A stretch of 64,000 nucleotides of DNA from Epiperipatus broadwayi. Taxonomy: Eukaryota; Onychophora; Udeonychophora; Euonychophora; Peripatidae. The translations under genes were made by a program, and so were the position numbers. The notes under the pieces were generated by a model. The model saw only the letters and a list, made by a program, of their open reading frames with translations. It was not told the origin of the DNA and did no database searches. Of the stretch, positions 1 through 14,199 are shown piece by piece; within the stretch, counting starts at the first letter, position 1, and each line of letters opens with the position of its first letter. Location of the stretch: the NCBI GenBank assembly GCA_028023455.1, contig JAQFVV010006238.1, forward strand, positions 5,400,572-5,464,571. The letters are read 5' to 3'.

Positions 1-599
1 AAAATGGCTGTATTATTCAAAATTATGCGTTGTTATTGAATATGGTTATTATCTCGTTAAATATTATAATAGTTGATATGTGGATGAAGACACCTGGAAT
101 TTAAATAAGGTAAATGTTTCCTATAGCCGACCAGAATGTCAGTCATATGCGACAACACAATACTGCCGAGCATTTTATCAAATATAACAGAGAACCCTGA
201 GATTAGTGTCATTATTATAAGTGCTCTTAAATTAAGAATTGATTCATTATGATCAATATTACAAGCGTGGCATGGCTTAAGAGATTGAAACATCTAATTG
301 TATAACAACAAAAATATTGAGATCATATTGGCAAATTAATAAATGTTTTGTTTTAGTCAGTAATATTAACAATGACATGAAATCATCATCATCCTTGTCG
401 AACAGTGCAAGTACTTACAGCTCAGAGAATGTGTTTTGGATAGAGAAAGAATGTTAGTTTATTCTAAATTTTCTTTTTAAATTTATTTTATTAATGATAA
501 TTTTTTTTTATTCTATCTCTGTTTGAACTGCATATCGCTGTAGCTGAATTATTATAACTAACCTAACGTCGAGCTATATTAGATAAAAATATAGGGTTT
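1..599. other. AT-rich non-coding stretch
   Basis: No gene is supported here. A 78-codon open frame on the minus strand (57-293) has no recognisable domain, no splice context and no sign of coding bias, so I do not call it. The sequence is simple and AT-rich with short T runs near 480-510. Confidence 0.6.
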
Positions 600-830
600 G
601 CTACCCGTCCTAGACGGAAGCGTCCGAATTCTCTTTAATAGAAGCGATTAGATTTCCGAATCTGATTTAATAGTTAAGAATTCATTCGTTTACTAGGTTT
701 TCCGAATTCTCTTTATTGAATTCGTTCATTTATTTTAAATTTGAAATCGATTCGTTTATTGGGAATGGAATTAGGCTTTCCGAATGATTTCATAAATTTG
801 AAGCCATTCTTTTATTAGGTTAGAATATAT
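600..830. repeat. Degenerate tandem repeat with TTCCGAAT motif
   Basis: The core TCCGAAT recurs at about 625, 655, 702 and 779, each time followed by a related AT-rich tail that includes forms of TTCGTTTATT. Spacing is uneven (roughly 30-75 bp), so this is a decayed minisatellite or the inside of an old transposon. It ends in a short (TA)n run at 827-845. Confidence 0.5.
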
Positions 831-843
831 ATATATATATATA

Positions 844-1395
844 TACTGAAAAATAATAAAGATATGTGTAAGAGACTGTAATATGGGTCAACTGATAAGT
901 GCTGGTTTAGCATGAAATGTGCATTTTGGGTATCATCATGTTTATGATTATACTCCTCTACAAAGTATTAAAAGTAGATAAAAACCAGTTCCTATTTTGC
1001 ATGAGAATGGTGTAATGAAAATTCTACAAAAATATTATTTATTAAGTGGATAATCTCTAGCCTAATGAATGATTAATAAAACTTATTAATATACGTCCAT
1101 TAAGTGGTTTGTTTTAAAGCTGTAGGGGCAGAAAGTTTGTCATAATTATCAAGTAATCCGTAATACTGAACAATAATAAAAATATGTGTAGAAGATTGAT
1201 CTCTGTGCAGACTGATGAGTGCTGATTCAGTATAAAATGTGCATCTTAGAGATGATACCTCTTTTTCATGTCTTTTGTCATAGGTTTATGATTATGCCTC
1301 TTCACAAGGTGTTAAAAGTGGATAAAAACCCGTTCCTACCTTGCATAAGAGTGGTGTCATAAAAATTACATAAAATATTATTCATTAAAATTAAC
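844..1395 (+). repeat. Two diverged direct copies of a ~220 bp unit
   Basis: The block starting TACTGAAAAATAATAAAGAT at 844 recurs from 1164 with the same order of landmarks: ATATGTGTA, an ACTGAT(A/G)AGTGCTG block, AAATGTGCAT, TTTATGATTAT, AAAAGT(A/G)GATAAAAACC and GAGAATGGTGT-like text. The offset is about 320 bp. This is a segmental tandem duplication or two copies of one non-coding repeat. No coding frame is retained. Confidence 0.65.
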
Positions 1396-2203
<808 letters not shown>

Positions 2204-2341
2204 TAATTGTTAATTAGAGAAGATATTAATTAGTATTAAAGTTTATCGGCTTAACGTTTTCGAGGATCCATGCCTCATATTCATAGCCTTCATAAAATGT
2301 ATAATAAAATATGCAAATACAAATATTCAAATAAGCTAGTA

Positions 2342-2620
2342 TTATGTAGCCCATTTCTTCGAGATCTCGAAGCAAGTATCCTTTCTATTAATGGCATGGA
2401 TGTTTCCATTGATGTAAAATGCCTCCTTTATTTTTCTTTTGTGATCATTTGATTCTGAGCACAATATTATGGGATTGGCGGGTGTGAAGTTGTGTCCAGA
2501 TTGTTTAGCATGCTCCAAGAATACAGAGGACGTGTTGCTGTTTTTCTGAGCTCTGTTAAATGTGTAAATATGTTGACCCAGTCTAGTATTGATTGTAGCT
2601 TTCGTTTCACCATAATATAT
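2342..2620 (-). pseudogene. GIY-YIG endonuclease domain of a Penelope-like element (5'-truncated)
   Basis: Reading the minus strand from about 2620 to a TAA stop at 2342-2344 gives one uninterrupted ~90-residue frame. It has the Penelope-type GIY-YIG layout: a YYGET start with a nearby TRLGQH segment (the catalytic Arg position of the family), then SVFLEHAKQSGH, an RKIKEA helix with the Glu position, and a C-terminal INRKDTCFEIS stretch before the stop. In Penelope-like elements this domain follows the reverse transcriptase and nicks target DNA. The reverse transcriptase is missing because the copy is truncated at the inversion junction near 2620. The domain frame itself is intact, so the insertion may be fairly recent. 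The assignment rests on motif recognition, not a search. Confidence 0.75.
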
Positions 2621-2624
2621 AGCA

Positions 2625-2747
2625 TGTGCTCAGAATCAAATGATCACAAAAGCAAAAATAAAGGAGGTATTTTACATCAATGGAAACATCCATGCCATTA
2701 ATAGAAAGGATACTTGCTTCGAGATCTCGAAGAAATGGGCTACGTAA
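2625..2747 (+). pseudogene. Second, shorter GIY-YIG C-terminus, frameshifted
   Basis: This is the right arm of the inverted pair. It repeats the last ~40 codons of the GIY-YIG domain, from the CSESNDHK segment to the TAA at 2745-2747. An extra base in the AAAAGCAAAAATAAAGG tract breaks the frame relative to the left copy. Upstream sequence is lost at the inversion junction. It is non-functional. Confidence 0.7.
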
Positions 2748-2933
2748 TACTAGCTTATTTGAATATTTGTATTTGCATATTTTATTATACATTTTATGAA
2801 GGCTATGAATATGAGGCATGGATCCTCGAAAAACGTTAGCCGATAAACTTTAATACTAATTAATATCTTCTCTAATTAACAACTATATATTTTACATATA
2901 GTGAGAAGTAAAGCTATATTTATTAAATAATAA

Positions 2934-3030
<97 letters not shown>
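2934..3030. repeat. (TAA)n passing into (TAG)n
   Basis: About 21 TAA units change cleanly to about 11 TAG units at ~2996. The array stops exactly where LINE coding sequence starts. Apparent poly-Leu or poly-Tyr frames here are repeat artefacts. Confidence 0.95.
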
Positions 3031-6317
<3,287 letters not shown>

Positions 6318-6830
6318 TGAAGGGGAAATGTTAGGAAAATAAGAATAATAGATAAATAAGAATCACAATTGTGGACAAACAAATTGTCACTATTTTACTT
6401 CAGTTCTTCCCCATCATTCTATCAGCATGCAGAGTGTTTTCATGGCAACAGCACAAACCCATGAGTCAGAAACCTACAACAATTAAGCAAAAGTTTTAAA
6501 ATAAATTTATTAAAAATATTAACATAGTAATATACAGTTAAACTTTATAAAAAAAATTACATAGAATTCAGAATAAAACTCGAATAGGTCAATGCAGAAA
6601 AAAGGTATCTTAATGAGACTAAATGGAAAATGAAATTTTCACCCAAGTATCATCATGTAGACTCACAGGCGAAAGCAGAGAGTCTCACTGCTTGACTTGA
6701 TCAAGGAGCTTGATGAAGACAGTTATCGCTAAGTCCTGAGAATAAACAAAGATGAGCCTGCAATGTGTCAAACATAAAAGAAAATGTTATAAAATAAATA
6801 ATATTCTTGCTGCAAAAGATCCCTTTCTGA
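6318..6830. other. Spacer, possibly the 3' untranslated tail of a minus-strand LINE
   Basis: No coding frame. It sits immediately 3' (on the minus strand) of the zinc-knuckle relic at 6836-7090 and is of ordinary complexity, so it may be that element's 3' untranslated region. Direct proof is lacking. Confidence 0.35.
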
Positions 6831-6835
6831 CAGTA

Positions 6836-7090
6836 TTACAAACAGAAAGAGCGTGCCTTAAGATCCAGAGAGGGAGGACATTCCATAACAATAAAGGCCC
6901 TAATTGACTTAAGAGCAGGACAAATATAGAAAATATGATGTAATGTCTCATTATACAATCTACACAACTGACACTGAGACATTTTTTTAATGAAAAGAAA
7001 TATGTGATTTCTACTCAATAATCACTTACTCATGTCAATCAAGTACTGATTGATCCTGATGTATAGTTGGACAGATAAACACTGTTTGCA
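6836..7090 (-). pseudogene. LINE reverse-transcriptase C-terminal zinc-knuckle fragment
   Basis: Minus-strand translation gives ...SQCQLCRLYNETLHHIFYIC followed by a PALKSIRAF helix. This is the C-x2-C...H...C knuckle found at the end of many non-LTR reverse transcriptases. It differs from the knuckle of the LINE at 3.0-5.9 kb, so it comes from a different family. Upstream codons are interrupted near 7020, and no polymerase motifs remain. It is a dead 3' fragment. Confidence 0.6.
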
Positions 7091-7370
7091 ACAAGGTTCT
7101 TTCAAAAACTGAAAACAACATGAAGATTTTATGCTATAGAGTCTGACCCTATTACTGTATTAGAATGCACAGAGCAGCCAAATCATATAATTTAACAAAC
7201 AAAATAAAATCATGTGAAAAAAGAAAGTGCAAATTCAAGTCAGCTTTCTCAGTAGTTATTTACACTTAAATTTTATAGAAGCAATAATAAATAATCAGTT
7301 GGACTGTATAAGCACAATTTAAAAAGATTTACAATGAAAATAGTCAAATGGGTTTTATTTCTCAGGGATT
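7091..7370. other. AT-rich spacer
   Basis: No feature recognised. Scattered stops in all frames. Confidence 0.45.
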
Positions 7371-7512
7371 CCCAAAATGCTCAAGTAGTGGAAGTGCAAA
7401 AACTAGAATTGATCCAAGAATTATTATGTCACAGAGCCTAACAAGGATTTTGTGCTTCCAGAGTTGACAAGTGGTAAAGATTTTATGTTCCAGAGCTGAC
7501 AAGAGCTAGAAC
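7371..7512. repeat. Short diverged tandem units around GATTTTRTG..CCAGAG
   Basis: A ~45 bp motif of the form AAGATTTTATGTTCCAGAGCTGACAAG recurs imperfectly at about 7410, 7448 and 7475. A fourth related unit (AAGATTTTATGTTTCAGACCCTGAC) sits at 8031-8056, immediately before the assembly gap. This suggests the repeat continues into the gap. Confidence 0.5.
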
Positions 7513-7514
7513 CT

Positions 7515-7588
7515 CACATGATCACCATTCTTTGTGCTTGCACTCTGTGTAGACAGCTTGTGTAAGCATAAAGAATGGTGATCATGTG
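7515..7588. repeat. Near-perfect hairpin with 25 bp arms
   Basis: Arms 7515-7539 and 7564-7588 pair at 24 of 25 positions around a 24-nt loop. The outer edge GTGATCATGTGATGTTTAG is the same end sequence found on the repeat at 45626-45925 and, in shorter form, at 58400-58470. This looks like two 3' ends of that family joined head to head. Confidence 0.8.
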
Positions 7589-7839
7589 ATGTTTAGAATT
7601 TAATACCAATCATTCCCAAAAGGATTAAGTTAACCATGGTTATTAATAAACTAAAAACACCAAAAAGTGTGAATGCTGAAGTGAGTTCAGATTTATACAA
7701 CTATACAGGCTAATGAGATTGAATCAAAAACATTATTGTGCTTTAATTTTGGACTCAGAGCTTTATAATTAGCTAATAAGGTAAATGGTGGCTGATTGAT
7801 GGTTAGTTTAGATCCTAATATCTAGGTACAGTGATTTCA

Positions 7840-7975
7840 GATACAAGGTTCCTCACTGATAAAATCTATAAGCTAGAAACTATTCTGGAGATATTGGATG
7901 AGTAGAAACTAGATAGAGATTTTATGCACAAACCTTCCTGTATCCATAGATTATTATGGCTTGTACTGAGTGGTG
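7840..7975 (-). mobile_element. Diverged partial copy of the 45.6 kb foldback repeat
   Basis: AAGGTTCCTCACTGAT, CTAGAAACTATTCTGGAGATATTGGATGAGTAG and TTATGCACAAAC appear in the same order as in the reverse complement of 45690-45790. The copy is incomplete and has no coding frame. Confidence 0.65.
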
Positions 7976-8056
7976 ATATTGTATGAAGAGTTTAGCCTCT
8001 TTTATGTAAAATCTAAAACTAGAACCAATTCAAGATTTTATGTTTCAGACCCTGAC

Positions 8057-8556
8057 NNNNNNNNNNNNNNNNNNNNNNNNNNNNNNNNNNNNNNNNNNNN
8101 NNNNNNNNNNNNNNNNNNNNNNNNNNNNNNNNNNNNNNNNNNNNNNNNNNNNNNNNNNNNNNNNNNNNNNNNNNNNNNNNNNNNNNNNNNNNNNNNNNNN
8201 NNNNNNNNNNNNNNNNNNNNNNNNNNNNNNNNNNNNNNNNNNNNNNNNNNNNNNNNNNNNNNNNNNNNNNNNNNNNNNNNNNNNNNNNNNNNNNNNNNNN
8301 NNNNNNNNNNNNNNNNNNNNNNNNNNNNNNNNNNNNNNNNNNNNNNNNNNNNNNNNNNNNNNNNNNNNNNNNNNNNNNNNNNNNNNNNNNNNNNNNNNNN
8401 NNNNNNNNNNNNNNNNNNNNNNNNNNNNNNNNNNNNNNNNNNNNNNNNNNNNNNNNNNNNNNNNNNNNNNNNNNNNNNNNNNNNNNNNNNNNNNNNNNNN
8501 NNNNNNNNNNNNNNNNNNNNNNNNNNNNNNNNNNNNNNNNNNNNNNNNNNNNNNNN
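8057..8556. other. Assembly gap of 500 N
   Basis: Exactly 500 undetermined bases, a typical placeholder for a scaffold join of unknown length. The right contig starts one base inside a terminal repeat, so the break is repeat-induced. Everything left of the gap may not be truly adjacent to what follows. Confidence 0.98.
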
Positions 8557-10780
8557 GTAACGATCCGGAGAAATGCGACTTAACGTAAACTGCACTACGG
8601 GGCGCCATCTAGGCATTTGAACCTAGAAAAATTTATAAAGTAGGCAGATACGTAAGTCAAAAAAAAAAAATTTTTTTTTTTTTTTTTAAATTTTGCATCC
8701 GGTCGTTAGCCCATGTCACTAGCTCAGTGGAATAGCAGAGATTAAATAATATAAGATCTTATCTAATTAGATTTCAACATTAAAAAATAAATAAAATAAG
8801 CCACTGCCAGTAATTAACATACAAACATTTATTTATGCACATATATATAAGATTTAAAATTATTTTAGTATTAGTTTACATTTTAACATTTAACATTATT
8901 TTTAACTTTGATTTTGATTTTAATTTACCTTTAATTACTATTATATTCTAATTTTACATTTTAATTAAGTTCGCACAGATGGGATTATAAAAGCTTGTTA
9001 TAATAAGTTGCTATAGATCGGTTACATAGATTACACGGTTAAAAACATTCCAAAGTAAACATAAGCGATCAAAATATAAAATTATTGATTACTGACAATT
9101 GCGGAGGGAAATTTATATGTAACCCAATAGTATTCACCATAAGATACTTGCATTGTCACCAATAACTTAAAAGACATCCGAATAAATACATTTTAGATAC
9201 TCACCGTAAGGTATCATTATTTATCGAATGTCTATATATTTTGATCAAATATGAAAACGCAAAACATAGTTAACCGATAAACAATCCATGCAAGCGTCTA
9301 TAAACAACTTAAATTTAATGCATTTTTATTTAGGGTCGAGCATGAATACTACATAGATTTGCATTGAAATTAAAATATTCTATCCCTATTTAACCTTAGG
9401 CTAAAATTCGCAGTCAAACTGGCATCAATCCATCTGATACATCGATGTATTCAATGTAATACGAAATACGGCAGCACCAAAAGAATTAAGAAAAGACATT
9501 GACTCTCAATCAGATAGGAATATTACATCTATCTAACGAGAAGAACAATAAAAAAAAAACTCCATAGAAAGGAACTGCGTTCTCCGTCTTATAATTCCTT
9601 CCATAGGCAAACGGGTGAGTGCGGCGTATATATAAACGATTCTGCCCGTAGCGAATCTCCGATTACATCTACTAACTACATCAATATATCCAATCCATTG
9701 ACCCAATCTAACAACGACATAAATAACCTAAGATTACCCTCCCCTAATATAACTTTACGAATCTATACAGCCATTCACGCCCGACTTAAGTTTAACATTT
9801 TTATAATTAATTTAACGGAAAACAAAAATCATAATAAAACTTAAAAGAACAAAAAATAAATAAATGGAAATGATTTTACAAAATAAATACATTAAATAAA
9901 ATTATAACTAATTAATAAATAGTATCGGTCAGATAGAATAATATTGCAATTATTTAAATCTGGAAAGTTTTAATTTACTGTTCATAAATTTTAAAGTTCT
10001 TACGGTTATTTAAATAGTTCATCTTCATATATTCCTTGCCGTTTGAACGTGAATTCCCACGTCGTCCGAAGATTGGTATCCTGTTGGCCGATTTATTTAT
10101 CCATCCGGAGATTTTTTTAGTGTAGTTGGTCCTCAATGTAGAAACGATGGCTCATTTTTCTTCCTTTCTTAGCAGAACTGAAGGGATTGAAGCTGTGCGT
10201 CTTTTTCAATCCCCTCAGCACTAACACCTAGCTGTTACATCGTAATAATCATCAATAACTAGTCACTGATTAATAATTTCCAAATTTTCCTTTTATATTA
10301 ATGTGAAGGATTGAATTTACATTACGTCACCGATGCGATGGTCCTTTCGCTGCGGTCCGATTCCATAGGGATTTCTTCTTATTTGCTAACAGTTTCTATT
10401 GTTTTCTTATCTGACCGGTGTTTTTACATTTAAATGCCGAAGGCTGGTTTACATTTAACTAATTAACAATCATTTCCATTTCTGATTAATTAACCTGTTT
10501 TCCAAATCAAAAATATATTTAAAGATAAATTTAAAGATATAATTTCATCTCCAAATCTTTTTAAAATTTAGTTTTAAAATACTTTTTCTTTAATAAAGTT
10601 TTATTTTAATAATTTTTCATTATCTGTGCGATTTAATTAATATATAAGAGTTTAAGATGATATTTAATTTCAATTTTTAATTCTTAAAGAAAATTTTTAA
10701 ATGCGAACTTTTTAATTTACTTTCATGTTTAATAAATTTAAAAAAAAACAACAATGTAACGAACGTCTATGCTCGTTACA
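8557..10780. repeat. Left long terminal repeat
   Basis: Runs from the gap edge to GCTCGTTACA at 10780. It is non-coding in all frames and AT-rich, with a GC-richer block at ~9,420-9,720 and ~10,020-10,200. An inner TGTAACGAACGTCTATGC hairpin lies at its right end (10755-10780), where TGTAACGA pairs with TCGTTACA. Confidence 0.82.
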
Positions 10781-11530
10781 TATCAGTAAAGTTACTTAAA
10801 AAAAAATGATCAAAAAAAAAAATATTTTACTTAGGGTTAGTAATTACGGTACACGATTGACGAAGACATTTACAAAACATCCGGTTAATAATTTTACAAA
10901 AAGACTATATACAAAAAGAAAAAGAAAATGTTGACTATCGCTTACCTAAGGACCATTTACGTTTACACCCCTCCCCACAAGAGTTCTATTTTATTTTATA
11001 CATTTTATTTTTACACACGGCATAACAAGCAAGTTATTTTATAAATTATTTATTTAAAGAAGGTTGCATTGAGATAAATATGTTTTAAGAAATAATGGGT
11101 TTAAACGTGTATATTTGCAGAACAATTATAAATACCACCAACTTATTTATGACTGATTGAAATGCATAAATAGGGTTACACTTAAGTAATTCCCAAAGGT
11201 ACTCATCGTAAGGCACCACATTTCGATCATAAACTTACGTGGCTGTGCGCGCCTATACACGTTAAAGCATAATATATATCAACAACAACAAAAAAAAAAC
11301 ATATTTATTGCAACCTTTTGACTTTTTGTTTTTTTTTTAACAAAAATTAGTTTTAAAATTTTTTATATCTTTCCGTTGGTTTTTAATATATGTGCTATTT
11401 CTTTCTGGCAGTGCTTTTATCAGATTTAAAGTATACGACTTTATGTAAACAGATAAAAATATTTCATTTTGACAAAATTTGCTCAGGGTATTTGTGGTTT
11501 ATTAAAGATCGGCCCGAGTTGGTTCGCCAT
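10781..11530. other. Interior of the long-terminal-repeat element, non-coding
   Basis: 750 bp without an open frame. The right end, read on the minus strand, begins with TGGCGAACCAACTCGGG one base after the terminal repeat. That has the position and TGG start of a tRNA primer-binding site. The opposite end (TATCAGTAAAGTTACTT) does not. No clear polypurine tract is visible at either end. Confidence 0.6.
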
Positions 11531-13758
11531 TGTAACGATCCGGAGAAAGCGACTTAACGTAAACTGCACTACGGGGCGCCATCTAGGCATTTGAACCTAG
11601 AAAAATTTATAAAGTAGGCAGATACGTAAGTCAAAAAAAAAAAAAATTTTTTTTTTTTTTTTTAAATTTTGCATCCGGTCGTTAGCCCATGTCACTAGCT
11701 CAGTGGAATAGCAGAGATTAAATAATATAAGATCTTATCTAATTAGATTTCAACATTAAAAAATAAATAAAATAAGCCACTGCCAGTAATTAACATACAA
11801 ACATTTATTTATGCACATATATATAAGATTTAAAATTATTTTAGTATTAGTTTACATTTTAACATTTAACATTATTTTTAACTTTGATTTTGATTTTAAT
11901 TTACCTTTAATTACTATTATATTCTAATTTTACATTTTAATTAAGTTCGCACAGATGGGATTATAAAAGCTTGTTATAATAAGTTGCTATAGATCGGTTA
12001 CATAGATTACACGGTTAAAAACATTCCAAAGTAAACATAAGCGATCAAAATATAAAATTATTGATTACTGACAATTGCGGAGGGAAATTTATATGTAACC
12101 CAATAGTATTCACCATAAGATACTTGCATTGTCACCAATAACTTAAAAGACATCCGAATAAATACATTTTAGATACTCACCGTAAGGTATCATTATTTAT
12201 CGAATGTCTATATATTTTGATCAAATATGAAAACGCAAAACATAGTTAACCGATAAACAATCCATGCAAGCGTCTATAAACAACTTAAATTTAATGCATT
12301 TTTATTTAGGGTCGAGCATGAATACTACATAGATTTGCATTGAAATTAAAATATTCTATCCCTATTTAACCTTAGGCTAAAATTCGCAGTCAAACTGGCA
12401 TCAATCCATCTGATACATCGATGTATTCAATGTAATACGAAATACGGCAGCACCAAAAGAATTAAGAAAAGACATTGACTCTCAATCAGATAGGAATATT
12501 ACATCTATCTAACGAGAAGAACAATAAAAAAAAAACTCCATAGAAAGGAACTGCGTTCTCCGTCTTATAATTCCTTCCATAGGCAAACGGGTGAGTGCGG
12601 CGTATATATAAACGATTCTGCCCGTAGCGAATCTCCGATTACATCTACTAACTACATCAATATATCCAATCCATTGACCCAATCTAACAACGACATAAAT
12701 AACCTAAGATTACCCTCCCCTAATATAACTTTACGAATCTATACAGCCATTCACGCCCGACTTAAGTTTAACATTTTTATAATTAATTTAACGGAAAACA
12801 AAAATCATAATAAAACTTAAAAGAACAAAAAATAAATAAATGGAAATGATTTTACAAAATAAATACATTAAATAAAATTATAACTAATTAATAAATAGTA
12901 TCGGTCAGATAGAATAATATTGCAATTATTTAAATCTGGAAAGTTTTAATTTACTGTTCATAAATTTTAAAGTTCTTACGGTTATTTAAATAGTTCATCT
13001 TCATATATTCCTTGCCGTTTGAACGTGAATTCCCACGTCGTCCGAAGATTGGTATCCTGTTGGCCGATTTATTTATCCATCCGGAGATTTTTTTAGTGTA
13101 GTTGGTCCTCAATGTAGAAACGATGGCTCATTTTTCTTCCTTTCTTAGCAGAACTGAAGGGATTGAAGCTGTGCGTCTTTTTCAATCCCCTCAGCACTAA
13201 CACCTAGCTGTTACATCGTAATAATCATCAATAACTAGTCACTGATTAATAATTTCCAAATTTTCCTTTTATATTAATGTGAAGGATTGAATTTACATTA
13301 CGTCACCGATGCGATGGTCCTTTCGCTGCGGTCCGATTCCATAGGGATTTCTTCTTATTTGCTAACAGTTTCTATTGTTTTCTTATCTGACCGGTGTTTT
13401 TACATTTAAATGCCGAAGGCTGGTTTACATTTAACTAATTAACAATCATTTCCATTTCTGATTAATTAACCTGTTTTCCAAATCAAAAATATATTTAAAG
13501 ATAAATTTAAAGATATAATTTCATCTCCAAATCTTTTTAAAATTTAGTTTTAAAATACTTTTTCTTTAATAAAGTTTTATTTTAATAATTTTTCATTATC
13601 TGTGCGATTTAATTAATATATAAGAGTTTAAGATGATATTTAATTTCAATTTTTAATTCTTAAAGAAAATTTTTAAATGCGAACTTTTTAATTTACTTTC
13701 ATGTTTAATAAATTTAAAAAAAAACAAAACAATGTAACGAACGTCTATGCTCGTTACA
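11531..13758. repeat. Right long terminal repeat
   Basis: TGTAACGATCC at 11531 to TCGTTACA ending at 13758, collinear with the left repeat at an offset of 2975 bp. A (TA)n run follows directly and hides any target-site duplication. Confidence 0.85.
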
Positions 13759-13785
13759 ATATATATATATATATATATATATATT
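13759..13785. repeat. (TA)n run
   Basis: Short dinucleotide array directly against the right terminal repeat. Confidence 0.85.
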
Positions 13786-13796
13786 GTTTTTCTGAA

Positions 13797-14035
13797 GGTT
13801 TGTGATGATGGTGTTCTAGCTGTATTTTTATATTGGACTATTTCCATCATCTAATATGTGTGTTGAATGTCTTTAGAAAAGTTTAATTTTTAGTTAAATA
13901 TTCCAAATGCATTCAACTGTTAGTAATAAATATCACAGCAAACAGGTTAGTATATGCACCAACTGTTAGTAATATCACAGCAAACAAATGTTAATAATAT
14001 CACAGCAAACAGGTTAGTATATGCACTAACTGTTA
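13797..14035 (-). mobile_element. SINE 3' portion with small internal tandem copies
   Basis: The reverse complement of 13797-13990 matches the 3' part of the tRNA-derived SINE at 54831-55118: ATATACAAACCTGTTTG-like text, TTACTAACAGTTGAATGNATTTGGAATATTTAA, and GGAAATAGTCCAATATAAAAATACA. The segment AACTGTTAGTAATATCACAGCAAACA then repeats two or three more times up to 14035. The tRNA-like head is absent. Confidence 0.7.
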
Positions 14036-14199
14036 GTAATATCATATATATATATATATTGACTTTAAACACTAATGAAGTTAAGCTTTAACTACTAACA
14101 CTAAGTAAATTCTTTTTTTTTTTAATGTTTTTATTTTTTTGAGGAAGTTCACAGTAATGGTATACAATATGTCATTACATTAATTTAAAATTAAAATAA

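Larger units (their letters stand above)
8557..13758. mobile_element. LTR-type element with very long terminal repeats and a tiny interior
   Basis: Two direct repeats of about 2225 and 2228 bp enclose ~750 bp. The repeats start TGTAACGATCC (the first T of the left copy is lost in the gap) and end GCTCGTTACA, giving the TG...CA termini of retroviral-type LTRs and an 8-bp terminal inverted repeat TGTAACGA/TCGTTACA. No gag, protease, polymerase or integrase is present, so it would have to be mobilised in trans, like large retrotransposon derivatives. The repeats differ only by an AAATGCG/AAAGCG indel, homopolymer lengths and an ACAACAATG/ACAAAACAATG difference, which implies a young insertion. 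Strand is not assigned (see findings). Confidence 0.75.

Noticed and set aside
57-293. 78-codon minus-strand frame
   Set aside because: No domain, no splice or promoter context, and composition like the flanks.
7970-8616. Long frames on both strands across the N block
   Set aside because: They exist only because undetermined bases contain no stops.
8557-13758. Interpretation as a tandem satellite or assembly duplication
   Set aside because: The TG...CA termini, terminal inverted repeat and unrelated 750 bp interior fit an LTR-type element better, although the adjacent gap keeps some doubt.
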